Positions 25,963 to 34,391 of a stretch of 64,000 nucleotides of DNA are shown here, in pieces. The notes beneath the pieces are model-generated. The model was not told where the DNA came from. It made no database searches and saw nothing but the letters and a program-made list of their open reading frames with translations. The DNA is taken from NCBI RefSeq assembly GCF_020012125.1, contig NZ_JAIFAG010000001.1:1302001-1366000 (forward strand), given 5' to 3'. The position numbers and the translations under genes are program-made. This stretch comes from Hymenobacter psoromatis. Lineage in GTDB: Bacteria; Bacteroidota; Bacteroidia; Cytophagales; Hymenobacteraceae. Numbering within the stretch: position 1 is the stretch's first letter; each line of letters starts with the position of its first letter.

Positions 25963-28023
25963 TTTACCCGTCACCTTGAATTCGGTGCGGCGATTGAGCT
26001 GTCGGCCGGCGGCGTTAGCGTTGGACGTGACGGGCCGGGTGTCGCCGTATCCGGCGGCGGTGAGGCGGTCGGCGGCGATGCCGTGGGTCGCGAGGTAGGC
26101 GACCACGGCCTGGGCGCGGCGCTGGCTCAGGTCCTGGTTGGCGGCGGGCTTACCCACGTTGTCGGTGTGACCCGCCATTTCGAGCCGAATGGCGGGCTGA
26201 GCGCTCAGTAGCGCTTGCAGACGCTCCAACTCGGCGGTGCTTTCGGGGCGCAGGGTAGCCTTGCCGGTATCGAAGAAGATGTTGTTCAACACGACAATCA
26301 CGCCCACTTCCAGCTTTTTGAGCGGAATATCCTTCACCACTTCGGCATAGGCGGCCCCGGCGGGTAGGTCGAAATTCTCGGAGTGAAATAGATAGCCCTC
26401 CTGCCGCACCACGATGCCGTAGTTGGTGCCAGAAGGTAGACTCACCAGGTAGTTGCCCGACGTGGCATTGCTGTGAAAGGAGGCAATAACCTGGCTAGCA
26501 GCGTTATCCACCAACTCAATAGTAGCTTCCAGTGGCTGCCGGGTGGTGGCATCCGTCACGGTGCCCTTCAAAATGGTAACCTGGGCTGTGGCCACTGCTA
26601 CCGGCGGCGCTAGCGGCGGCTGCGTCAGCGGGGCCAGCCGTGAGGCCAGCAGCGGGCTTTCCTCACTAAGCACGGGCGGCTTTTCGGGGCCTAGAAAGGT
26701 GATACGATAGATGTCTTTGCTCCCGAGGCCGCCCGGCCGGTCGGAAGAATAATAGCCGTGCCGCCCCGAGGCCGATGTCACGAAAAATACGTCGTCATCG
26801 GGCGTATTAATCGGCCAGCCCAGGTTTTCGGGCTCGCTCCACTGCCCGTCGCGCAGCGTAGACTTAAAGATGTCGTAGCCGCCCATCGAGTTGTGGCCCT
26901 CGGAGGAAAAATACAGCGTCTTGCCATCGGGCATTAAAAAAACTCCCTCCTCGCCGTAGGGCGTGTTGATGGTCGGGCCCAGGTTTTCGGGCTGGCCCTT
27001 GCCGGCGAGGTCTATCCTATAAATATCACGCCCGCCGCGCCCGCCCTCGGGCTTGTCGCTCACGAAGTAGAGGGTGCGCCCGTCGGGCGAGTAGGCCGCC
27101 GACGACTCGTGGTACTTGGAGTTGATGCGGCCGGGTAGGCGCTGGGTCTTGGTCCAGGTCGTGCCCTGCAATTCCGATTCGCGCAGGTCGCCGCCGTTTT
27201 CGTCGGCGTATACCAGCAGGCGCTGGCCATCGGGCGCGAGGCCCACGGTAGCGTCGTGGCCGGCCGAGTTCACAGGCGCGCCCAAGTTAGTGGCCGGCTG
27301 CCAGGCGCGGCCCCGCGCTACGGTCTGGTAAATATCCTCGAAATAGCCGTCGGTGCTGGGGTCTTTGGGCGCGTTGGGGCCGGTGGGCCGGCGCGAAGTG
27401 AAAAGTAGCGTGGCCTCATCGGCCGTCACCACGGGCCCATAGTCGGAGTAGGCTGAGTTCACGGCTGGCCCGGCATTATCAATAAACACGCGCACCGGGC
27501 TCTTCTCTAACTCCTGGCCATTGTGGCACTCCCGGATGCGGCGGGCCAAGTCCTCGGCCGTCACGGGCTCGTTTTCGCTGGCCTGGTCACGGGGGCCGGT
27601 GGGGCTGCTGAGCTGGTATTCCTTGGCAGCCTCGGCCCACTTGGCGCTCAGGTGCAGGGCGCGGGCCAGCAGGTAGTGCAGGCGTGGGCTGCTGGCCGGG
27701 TCCAGCTTCATCGCCTTTTGCAGGTAGGGTAGGGCTAGGGTTTTGGTGCCCGAATGCAGGTAGCAGTCGCCGATTTTAACATTGAGCGCCGCGTTATTGG
27801 CGTTGAACTGCTGGGCGGTCAGGTAGTGGGGTAGGGCCTCCCCGTAGTGCGCGGGGTCGGCCTGGTATGCCTCATTGCCGGCCTTCAGCTCGCGCTGGGC
27901 TTCCTTGAGCCCCTGCTTGTCAGCCGCGAACTCATCCTTGGAAAACTCCACGCTTTGGGCGCGGGCGCTGATGGCTAGTAAACTGGTAGCTATTAAAATA
28001 ACTGGCAGAAATATCCGTTGCAT
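25960..28023 (-). CDS. porE: PorE-like OmpA-family protein (TPR, beta-propeller, CRD, OmpA)
   Basis: A 687-residue protein with a signal peptide (to ISARAQ) and the PorE domain order. TPR helices occupy about 30-150. A WD40/PD40-type propeller follows with repeated SPDGRTLYFVSD, MPDGKTLYFSSEG and GYYSSDRPGGLGSKDIYR blades. A carboxypeptidase-regulatory-like domain (ILKGTVTDATTRQPLEATIE) and a C-terminal OmpA domain with MAGHTDNVGKPAANQDLSQR complete it. PorE anchors the type IX secretion machinery to peptidoglycan. Similar multi-domain OmpA proteins exist outside T9SS, so the symbol is provisional, but adjacency to porX favours it. Confidence 0.75.
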   Translation of the reverse strand: MQRIFLPVILIATSLLAISARAQSVEFSKDEFAADKQGLKEAQRELKAGNEAYQADPAHYGEALPHYLTAQQFNANNAALNVKIGDCYLHSGTKTLALPYLQKAMKLDPASSPRLHYLLARALHLSAKWAEAAKEYQLSSPTGPRDQASENEPVTAEDLARRIRECHNGQELEKSPVRVFIDNAGPAVNSAYSDYGPVVTADEATLLFTSRRPTGPNAPKDPSTDGYFEDIYQTVARGRAWQPATNLGAPVNSAGHDATVGLAPDGQRLLVYADENGGDLRESELQGTTWTKTQRLPGRINSKYHESSAAYSPDGRTLYFVSDKPEGGRGGRDIYRIDLAGKGQPENLGPTINTPYGEEGVFLMPDGKTLYFSSEGHNSMGGYDIFKSTLRDGQWSEPENLGWPINTPDDDVFFVTSASGRHGYYSSDRPGGLGSKDIYRITFLGPEKPPVLSEESPLLASRLAPLTQPPLAPPVAVATAQVTILKGTVTDATTRQPLEATIELVDNAASQVIASFHSNATSGNYLVSLPSGTNYGIVVRQEGYLFHSENFDLPAGAAYAEVVKDIPLKKLEVGVIVVLNNIFFDTGKATLRPESTAELERLQALLSAQPAIRLEMAGHTDNVGKPAANQDLSQRRAQAVVAYLATHGIAADRLTAAGYGDTRPVTSNANAAGRQLNRRTEFKVTGK

Positions 28024-28064
28024 ACAGGCGGACTTTGTATAAAATTATTTTATAAAATCAGATA

Positions 28065-28172
28065 AAATAGAACGGTCATGCTGAGCTTGCCGAAGCATCT
28101 CTACCGCTTCCTCCGCGCCATTCAACGATGCGGTAGAGATGCTTCGGCAAGCTCAGCATGACCGTTCTATTT
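28065..28172. repeat. Long palindromic repeat, GCATCTCTACCGC family, copy 1
   Basis: Perfect 43-bp arms (28065-28107 with 28130-28172) flank a 22-nt centre. The core TCATGCTGA plus GAAGCATCTCTACCGC is shared with the element at 59401-59510. It lies between the PorE-like and TPR genes. Confidence 0.8.
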
Positions 28173-28195
28173 AAGTAGTTGTCAAAACCGAGCGG

Positions 28196-29293
28196 CTACT
28201 TATCCGCCGTCGCCTCAACAACTGCGCCCGCGCAGCCCGCCGCCGCGGCGTAGCTACTGCCGGCGCTGAGGCCCAGGGCGGCGGCCTGCTGCCAGTCCTG
28301 GCAGGCTTCGTCGGCTTGGCGCAGCATTTCGCGGGCGTGGCCGCGGTTGAGGAAGGCTTCGGCGTAGCGCGGGGCCAAGCGTAGAGCCTCGGTGGCATCG
28401 GCGCTGGCCTTAGCGTACTGCTTGAGCTTCAGCTCGGCGGCGGCGCGGTTGTTCCAGGCGTAGGCGTATTTGGCATCCAGGGCAATGGCGCGGTCGAAGT
28501 CGGCTACCGCTCCGGCATAGTCCTGATTCTCGAAGCGGGCGTTACCCCGATTGGTGAAAGCCAACGGGTTATCAGTTTTCTGGGCCAGGTAAGCGTCGTA
28601 GTCGCGCAGGGCCGCGGGCAGCTGGCCGGTGCGGCGCTCGGCGGCGGCCCGATTGAGTAGGGCGGGCAGCAACGTCGGCTGCAGCTCCAGCGCCCGCGAA
28701 TAATCAGCCACAGCGGCCGGGTAGTTACCCAGCCGCAGGTGCGTGCTGGCGCGGTCGTGGTAGGCGAAAGCGTAGGTCGGGTCGGCCTTCGCGGCCCCGT
28801 CAAAGTCGGCACGGGCTGCCTCGTAATCGCCTTTTTCAAAGCGTAACACGCCCCGATGGTACCAGGCCGGTGCGTAGGCGGCGTTGGCTTGCAGGGCCGC
28901 GCCGTAGTCGGCCTCAGCGGCAGCGGGCTGGCCGGCGGCTTCCTGGGCCTGGCCCCGGCCGTAGTAGCTGGCAAACGCGCCCGGCTCCAGCTTGAGGGCC
29001 TGGTCGTAGTCGGCCACGGCGGCCGGGTAGTTCAGCAAAGCCAGTTGGGTAGCGCCCCGGCCGGCGTAGGCCGGCGCAAAGTCGGCCTTGGTCGTCACGG
29101 CCTGGTTGAAACTGGTGAGCGCCGCCGGGTAGTTTTGGGCTGTAAAAGCCGCTAAGCCGGTATTATAGGCCTTCTCAGCCACCTGCCGGCCGGGTAGCGT
29201 GCTGGCCCGCACGCTATCAACCTGGGCGTGGGCCGGCGCGGCGCTCAGCAGCGCCACCAGGCCGCCGCCTCCTAATATAAGTAGTGCTCGCAT
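28196..29293 (-). CDS. TPR repeat protein, exported
   Basis: A 365-residue protein with a signal peptide (LSAAPAHAQ) and about nine tandem tetratricopeptide repeats of 34 residues. Each shows the NYPAAVADYDQALKLEPGAF-type pattern. It likely acts as a periplasmic scaffold. It is upstream of the PorE-like gene on the same strand but separated by a long palindrome, so a link to type IX secretion is only suggestive. Confidence 0.88.
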   Translation of the reverse strand: MRALLILGGGGLVALLSAAPAHAQVDSVRASTLPGRQVAEKAYNTGLAAFTAQNYPAALTSFNQAVTTKADFAPAYAGRGATQLALLNYPAAVADYDQALKLEPGAFASYYGRGQAQEAAGQPAAAEADYGAALQANAAYAPAWYHRGVLRFEKGDYEAARADFDGAAKADPTYAFAYHDRASTHLRLGNYPAAVADYSRALELQPTLLPALLNRAAAERRTGQLPAALRDYDAYLAQKTDNPLAFTNRGNARFENQDYAGAVADFDRAIALDAKYAYAWNNRAAAELKLKQYAKASADATEALRLAPRYAEAFLNRGHAREMLRQADEACQDWQQAAALGLSAGSSYAAAAGCAGAVVEATADK

Positions 29294-29445
29294 CGCGTAA
29301 AAAGATAGGGGTAGGGGCTAACATAAAGAACGCAGCGAAGATACTGAGTGGAAATCAAAAATTGTACATTTAAAATAATAATAGAATTTTACTTATAATT
29401 TTATAGCTTCAGGCTGGATAAGGCAAGTTATTGGCCCACAAAAAA

Positions 29446-29470
29446 CTCCCGCTAGCAGCACTAGCGGGAG
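29446..29470 (-). terminator. Intrinsic terminator
   Basis: CTCCCGCTAG and CTAGCGGGAG form a perfect 10-bp stem with a 5-nt loop. On the minus strand it is followed by a run of T, so it ends the gene at 29501-30766. Confidence 0.85.
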
Positions 29471-29500
29471 CAAGGGGGGTAGGGCAGGGTAACCCGTCGG

Positions 29501-30766
29501 CTAGGTTTTCTGCTTTTTCTTCTTGGCGGCCGGAAACAGCACGTTGTTTAGAATCAGGCGGTAACCAGGCGAATTGGGGTGCAGGGAGAGGTCGGTGGGC
29601 TCTTCGCCTACCAGGTGCTGATAGTCTTCGGGGTCGTGGCCGCCATAAAAGGTCCAGGTGCCTTTGCCGAGGATGCCGTGCATGTACCGCACCTCGCCGT
29701 CCTGCTTGGTTTCGCCCATGATAATAACGTCGGGCTTGATGAGGCTTTTGCGAAATGCGGTGGTCTGACCCATAAAGCCATGAATGGTTCTCTCGTGGTT
29801 CTGGGTCAGCATCGTGGGCACCGGGTCATACTTAGCCGAGAAGGTAAAGAGCTGAAAGTAATCATTTTGCTCGTATAAGCCGCGCTCCTGCGGCTGCATA
29901 TCAATGTCGGAATACTCGTACTCCAGCGGATTCATCCTTAGGTGGAAGTTTTGAAAAGCCAGCGTCCGGTTGAAGTTGAGCTTACTCTGGGCGTTGGGGT
30001 CGGCCGGGTCGCCGTCGTACATTGGGCCCACCATATCCACCCCCAGCCCGGCCAGCGCAATGTCGTAGCTATCGGTGGCCGAGCACATGGCGAACATAAA
30101 GCCCCCGCCCGCGATAAACTCCTGCATTTTCACAGCCTCGGCGGCCTTCATCTCACTCACTTTCTTGAAGTTGTTGCGCTTAGCGGCCGCTTCGGCATCG
30201 TGCTGCTGCTGCTGGTACCAGGGTGCGTAGCGGTAGGCGCTGTAAAACTTGCCGTACTCGCCCGTAAAATCCTCGTGGTGCAGGTGTAGCCAGTCGTACT
30301 TGGGCAGCACGCCGCTCAGCACCTCATCGTCGTAGATTTTATCGTAAGGAATCTCGGCGTAGGTGAGCACCATCGTTACGGCATCGTCCCAGGGCTGCTT
30401 GCCCTTGGGCGTGTAAACCGCGATTTTGGGCACTTTCTCCAGCTTCATCACGTCCATGTTGGCGTTGGGGTCGGCTATTTGCTGCAAGATGCCGGTGTAC
30501 TGCGCCTCCGAAATGGTCTGGAACGTGATGCCGCGCACGCTCAGCTCGCTTTCCACCGCCTGCGAGGCCTCGCAGGCAAACGAGCCGCCGCGGTAGTTGA
30601 GCAGCCAGTCTACCTCAATTTGCTTGCTCAACGCCCAGTAGCACAGCCCATAAGCCTTCAGGCATTCCTTCTGAGTGTCATCCATCGGGATGAAAATATG
30701 GTTGGCGCGGGCCGCCAGGGTAGGGGCTAGCAGGGTCAGCAGCAGAACAAGACGCTTTAAGAACAT
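29501..30766 (-). CDS. Conserved secreted Bacteroidota protein, often mislabelled asparagine synthetase B
   Basis: A 421-residue protein with a signal peptide (LVLLLTLLAPTLAARA), then IPMDDTQKECLKAYGLCYW, LLNYRGGSFAC and an AMCSATDSYD segment. The last resembles the nucleophile region of class I glutamine-amidotransferase-like folds. I recall relatives carrying the label asparagine synthetase B, but no N-terminal cysteine glutaminase or ATP-pyrophosphatase motif is visible, and the protein is exported. The frame extends to 30796, but ATG 30766 starts the signal peptide. It is monocistronic, with its own terminator. Confidence 0.75.
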   Translation of the reverse strand: MFLKRLVLLLTLLAPTLAARANHIFIPMDDTQKECLKAYGLCYWALSKQIEVDWLLNYRGGSFACEASQAVESELSVRGITFQTISEAQYTGILQQIADPNANMDVMKLEKVPKIAVYTPKGKQPWDDAVTMVLTYAEIPYDKIYDDEVLSGVLPKYDWLHLHHEDFTGEYGKFYSAYRYAPWYQQQQHDAEAAAKRNNFKKVSEMKAAEAVKMQEFIAGGGFMFAMCSATDSYDIALAGLGVDMVGPMYDGDPADPNAQSKLNFNRTLAFQNFHLRMNPLEYEYSDIDMQPQERGLYEQNDYFQLFTFSAKYDPVPTMLTQNHERTIHGFMGQTTAFRKSLIKPDVIIMGETKQDGEVRYMHGILGKGTWTFYGGHDPEDYQHLVGEEPTDLSLHPNSPGYRLILNNVLFPAAKKKKQKT

Positions 30767-30962
30767 ACTTTTGAGGACTAAGAGCTGGCTTGCCAACGGG
30801 CCGGCCGCAACCGTAGTTCAAGGTACGGATTTTTGAGGTGCTGATTGGTTAATGGGCTACTATGCTGGGTGCAAACGCGCTTTTTTGCGCCACTAGTACC
30901 AGCACCAGCAACTGCTCATTCCACCAGTACATCAATTAATCAGCCTATCAGCCCATCAAAAA

Positions 30963-32210
30963 ATGTCCTTCCTCGAAAATATCCGCGAAGCCTTGCGTTC
31001 CATCACCGGCAATTTGCTGCGCACCATTCTCACGGCGCTCATCGTGAGCATCGGGTTGATGGCGCTGGTGGGCATCCTCACGGCCATTGATGCCATGCGC
31101 AACTCGCTGGGCGAGACCTTCGCCAGCCTTGGGGCCAACGCTTTTGAAATCAAGGCTAAGGGCTACGGCAACCGCTTCCGGCGCGGCGGCGTGCAGGGCA
31201 AGCAGTACCCGGCGCTCAGCTATTTGCAGGCCACGCTCTACAAAAAGGAGTTGAGCCGCCGCGAGCCGGCCGCCGTGGTGGGCTTGTCGGCCCTCATCAG
31301 CGGGGCCACCGAGGCGAAGGCCAACGGCCAGAAAACCAACCCCAATATGCAGGTCATCGCGGGCGATGAAAATTACCTGCGCATCCAGAGCTACACCCTC
31401 ACTCAGGGCCGCACCTTCTCGCCGGCCGAGCTGAATACCGGGGCCAACGCGGTTATCATCGGCGATGAGGTGAAGGACAAGCTTTTTCCGCAGCTGAATC
31501 CCGTGGGCAGATACATCTACGCCCTGGGTCAGCGCTTCCAGGTGGTGGGCCTGCTCGAAAAAAGTGGCAGCACGATGGGCGGCTCCGGGGCCGACCGCCT
31601 GTTGCTGGTGCCCCTCGAAACCGGCAACCAACTGCCCCGCCAGGGCGCGCTCACCTACGATATCAAGACGGCTACGCCCACCGCCGGCGCGCTGGGCTTT
31701 CTGCAAAGCCAGGCCACCGGCGTGATGCGCGCCGTGCGCAACGACCGCCTGGGCCAGGAAGACTCCTTCGACGTCGAGAGTCCCGACTCGCTGAGCAATA
31801 CCCTCGATTCGCTCAGTGGTAAGATGCGCGTGGCGGGCGGCATCATCGCTTTTCTGGCGCTGCTCGGGGCCAGTATCGCCCTCATGAACATCATGCTGGT
31901 ATCGGTAACCGAGCGCACCCGCGAAATCGGCATCCGCAAGGCGCTGGGGGCTACGGCGCGGCAGGTGCGGCTGCAATTCCTGCTGGAAGCCATCGTCATT
32001 TGCGTGCTGGGCGGCACGTTTGGCATCCTGCTGGGGGTAGGGGCCGGCAACGCGGTGGCTTCGCTGGCGGGCAGCAAGTCGTTTCTGGTGCCCTGGCTCT
32101 GGGTGGGGGTAGGGCTGAGTATCTGTGTGTCGGTGGGCCTGTTGGCCGGCTCCTACCCGGCCGGCAAGGCTGCCGCGCTCGACCCGATTGACAGCCTGCG
32201 CTACGAATAG
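30963..32210 (+). CDS. ABC transporter permease, MacB/FtsX type
   Basis: A 415-residue inner-membrane permease with the MacB layout: one membrane segment at 18-40 (LLRTILTALIVSIGLMALVG), a large periplasmic MacB-PCD domain (about 45-275), and three C-terminal segments of the FtsX domain. Hallmarks are TERTREIGIRKALGATARQV and the final PAGKAAALDPIDSLRYE. Such proteins couple to a MacB-like ATPase for mechanotransmission or export. No ATPase gene is adjacent. The TAG stop is followed immediately by a dispersed repeat end (ACCGTAGATT). Confidence 0.92.
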   Translation: MSFLENIREALRSITGNLLRTILTALIVSIGLMALVGILTAIDAMRNSLGETFASLGANAFEIKAKGYGNRFRRGGVQGKQYPALSYLQATLYKKELSRREPAAVVGLSALISGATEAKANGQKTNPNMQVIAGDENYLRIQSYTLTQGRTFSPAELNTGANAVIIGDEVKDKLFPQLNPVGRYIYALGQRFQVVGLLEKSGSTMGGSGADRLLLVPLETGNQLPRQGALTYDIKTATPTAGALGFLQSQATGVMRAVRNDRLGQEDSFDVESPDSLSNTLDSLSGKMRVAGGIIAFLALLGASIALMNIMLVSVTERTREIGIRKALGATARQVRLQFLLEAIVICVLGGTFGILLGVGAGNAVASLAGSKSFLVPWLWVGVGLSICVSVGLLAGSYPAGKAAALDPIDSLRYE

Positions 32211-32266
32211 ACCGTAGATTTAAATTGATTTAATGGATTTCGCGGATACGCCGCTCAAGCGGCTGG
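32211..32266 (+). repeat. ACCGYAGATT dispersed repeat, copy abutting ABC permease stop
   Basis: The sequence after the stop, ACCGTAGATTTAAATTGATT onward to GGATACGCCGCT, matches copies near 45385, 45630 and 46958. Its first base directly follows the TAG of the permease. Confidence 0.65.
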
Positions 32267-32316
32267 CAGGTGTTGAGCTTGTCAGCTTGGTGGACGCTTG
32301 AATGAGCGCGGGCTTT

Positions 32317-32324
32317 TACATTTG
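32317..32324 (+). promoter_or_regulatory. -7 box TACATTTG for the XRE gene
   Basis: A perfect TAnnTTTG match lies 21 nt before ATG 32346. A CTTG 16 nt upstream (32297-32300) may serve as a -33 element. Confidence 0.6.
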
Positions 32325-32345
32325 TGTAATCCTTTGATTTCGCAT

Positions 32346-32855
32346 ATGTCGGCTTCTACTTCCATCGGCCAGCGTTTTACGGAGCTTATTCACCATTTGG
32401 GAATGAGTAAAAATGCCTTCGCGCAGTCGCTGGACAAGACCGCGACCGTTATTCAGCACTTGGTAGACGAGCGCAATAAGCCTGGCTTCGACCTGTTGTG
32501 TAAGGTGTTTGAGACTTATCCAAATGTGTCAAAAGACTGGCTCCTGCTCGGCCAGGGTGGCATGCTGACGTATGAGGCCGTCTCTCCGCCTACCCCCGCG
32601 CCACTGCTCAATGCTGCTTCCGCTCGCGCGCCCGCCGCGCCAGTGGCTGACGCGCCCGCCGGACAAGAGCCGGCCCTACCCCCCGCTGCGCCGCCAGCCC
32701 CCGCCGCCGCGCTAGACCTAGCCTACCTCACCGCCGCCTTGCAGACGCAGTACCTCCAGCACCAGCTGGCCCTGGCCGAGCAGCGCAACCAGCACCTGCT
32801 GGAACAGCAGCAGCTGATGCGGCAACTGGTGCAGGCCCTCGAACGGAATAGCTAA
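32346..32855 (+). CDS. XRE-type helix-turn-helix regulator
   Basis: A 169-residue protein with an N-terminal helix-turn-helix (about 5-70: IGQRFTELIHHLGMSKNAFA, then KTATVIQHLVDERNKPGF and VSKDWLLLGQG). An Ala/Pro-rich linker and a Gln/Leu-rich C-terminal coiled coil follow (QQLMRQLVQALE), probably for dimerisation. This form is common in Bacteroidota and resembles phage-repressor-type domains, but no phage genes are nearby. The frame is open to 32298, yet the -7 box at 32317 excludes that start. Its TAA stop forms the left tip of a 166-bp palindrome. Confidence 0.88.
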   Translation: MSASTSIGQRFTELIHHLGMSKNAFAQSLDKTATVIQHLVDERNKPGFDLLCKVFETYPNVSKDWLLLGQGGMLTYEAVSPPTPAPLLNAASARAPAAPVADAPAGQEPALPPAAPPAPAAALDLAYLTAALQTQYLQHQLALAEQRNQHLLEQQQLMRQLVQALERNS

Positions 32856-33018
32856 ACCGCGGATTTATCGGATTTCGGTGATGGCGCGTAGGGCGCGAAA
32901 CGCGAAAACTAAGATGTCCATTACAGCAAAAAGACCCGCTTCAGCGGGTCTTTTTGCTGTAATGGACATCGTCCCCGAAATCCGACTAATCCGAAGAATT
33001 CGATAAATCCGCGGTTTA
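32853..33018. repeat. Composite palindromic element with both flanking stops in its tips
   Basis: The outer 18-bp arms are perfect (32853-32870 with 33001-33018) and begin with the TAA of the XRE gene and the TAA of mtaB. A second perfect 28-bp hairpin lies at the centre. The tips (TAAACCGCGGATTTATCG) belong to the ACCGCAGATT repeat family. Confidence 0.8.
32913..32970. terminator. 28-bp hairpin terminator between XRE and mtaB genes
   Basis: Arms 32913-32940 and 32943-32970 are perfectly complementary and include AAAAAGACCCGC / GCGGGTCTTTTT, a classic bidirectional terminator core, extended by a further 11 bp on each side. Confidence 0.85.
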
Positions 33019-34356
33019 GACAAATATCCCTACTTCCTCTGCCTCCATCAGCCCCAGCGCGTTTACTTGCGTGAGGCGCAACGGCCGGATTTCGCCCACC
33101 AGCAGCGGGTCGTACTTGGCGGCCACGCGGATGTAGTTGGGCGTGTAGCCTTCTACCCGGCCATCGGTCACGTCGTCCTCAAACAGCACGTCGGTCTCGA
33201 AGCCCGCGTGCTGCTCATAAAAGGCGCGCTTCTTCTTTTCCGATAGGCCGCGCAGCTGCGTGGTGCGCTCGGAGCGCACGCGCTCGGGTACCCGGCCGGG
33301 CAGGGTAGGGGCCAGCGTATTGGCCCGCTCCGAGTACGGGAAAACGTGCAGGTAGCTGATGGGCAGCTCGTTTAGAAATTGGTAGGTTTCCAGAAAATCC
33401 GCTTCCGTTTCGCCCGGAAAGCCTACGATAACATCCACCCCGATGCCGGCGTGCGGCATCAGCTCCTTGATGCGGGCCACGCGCTCGGCGTAGAGGGCGC
33501 GGCGGTAGCGGCGGCGCATCAGGCCCAGGATTTTATCGGAGCCGCTTTGCAGCGGCAGGTGGAAGTGTGGCATGAAGCGCCGCGAGGCCGCCACAGTCTG
33601 GATAATCTCGTCGGTGAGCAGGTTGGGCTCGCACGAGCTGATGCGAAAGCGCTGGATACCGGCTACTTCGTCCAGCGCCTGTACCAGTTGGGTGAAGTTC
33701 TCACGGCGCTCGCGCTCCGGGCCTTGCACGCCAAAATCGCCGAGGTTAACGCCCGTGAGCACGATTTCGCGCACGCCCTGCGCGGCCAAGGCTTCTGCCC
33801 GCGCCACCACCGAGGCCATGCTACCCGAGCGGCTCGCGCCCCGCGCCAGCGGAATAGTGCAGAACGCGCACGAGTAGTCGCAGCCATCCTGCACCTTCAT
33901 AAACGTGCGCGTGCGCTCGCCCAATGACTGCGCCGGGTGAAACTCGTGCGCCGCGCTGATGGGCGAGGCAAATACCCGGCCCGGCCCGGCCGCCGCGCCG
34001 GGGGTAGGGAGCTCCAGCTCTGCTAAAATCTCGGCCAGCCGGAATTTCTCGGCCGCGCCCAGCACCACGCCTACCCCCGGAATTTCGGCAATCTCCTGGG
34101 GCTTGAGCTGCGCGTAGCAGCCCACGATGGCCACGAATGCGGCCGGATTGTGCTTAAGCGCCTGCTGCACCACCCGCCGGCACTTGCGGTCGGCGTGATC
34201 CGTGACCGAGCAGGTATTCACCACGTACACGTCGGCACCCTGTTCAAACTCGACGCGGCGCACGCCGCGCTCCTCAAACTGCCGCCCCAGGGCCGACGAT
34301 TCGGAGAAATTGAGCTTGCAGCCCAGCGTATAAAAAGCAACGGTTTGGGGAGTCAT
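33016..34356 (-). CDS. mtaB: tRNA t6A37 methylthiotransferase MtaB
   Basis: A 446-residue radical-SAM enzyme that adds a methylthio group to t6A at position 37 of tRNAs reading ANN codons. The N-terminal domain has three cluster cysteines (TLGCKLN, VVNTCSVTDHAD, IVGCYAQ). The radical-SAM domain has CDYSCAFCTIP (CxxxCxxC), and a TRAM-like C-terminus follows. Length is usual for the family. A perfect -7 box ends 7 nt before the ATG, so the mRNA is probably leaderless or nearly so. It is convergent with the XRE gene, with which it shares a palindrome. Confidence 0.95.
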   Translation of the reverse strand: MTPQTVAFYTLGCKLNFSESSALGRQFEERGVRRVEFEQGADVYVVNTCSVTDHADRKCRRVVQQALKHNPAAFVAIVGCYAQLKPQEIAEIPGVGVVLGAAEKFRLAEILAELELPTPGAAAGPGRVFASPISAAHEFHPAQSLGERTRTFMKVQDGCDYSCAFCTIPLARGASRSGSMASVVARAEALAAQGVREIVLTGVNLGDFGVQGPERERRENFTQLVQALDEVAGIQRFRISSCEPNLLTDEIIQTVAASRRFMPHFHLPLQSGSDKILGLMRRRYRRALYAERVARIKELMPHAGIGVDVIVGFPGETEADFLETYQFLNELPISYLHVFPYSERANTLAPTLPGRVPERVRSERTTQLRGLSEKKKRAFYEQHAGFETDVLFEDDVTDGRVEGYTPNYIRVAAKYDPLLVGEIRPLRLTQVNALGLMEAEEVGIFV

Positions 34357-34363
34357 AGTCCTG

Positions 34364-34371
34364 CAAAGTTA
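34364..34371 (-). promoter_or_regulatory. -7 box TAACTTTG for mtaB
   Basis: A perfect TAnnTTTG on the minus strand ends 7 nt before ATG 34356, which places the expected start site at or within 2-3 nt of the start codon. Confidence 0.6.
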
Positions 34372-34391
34372 CGGCCGCCCGCGCGCCAGCC

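Noticed and set aside
30948..31976. 342-codon minus-strand frame opposite the ABC permease
   Set aside because: It is the complement of a clear MacB-type permease and has no signal, domain or promoter of its own.
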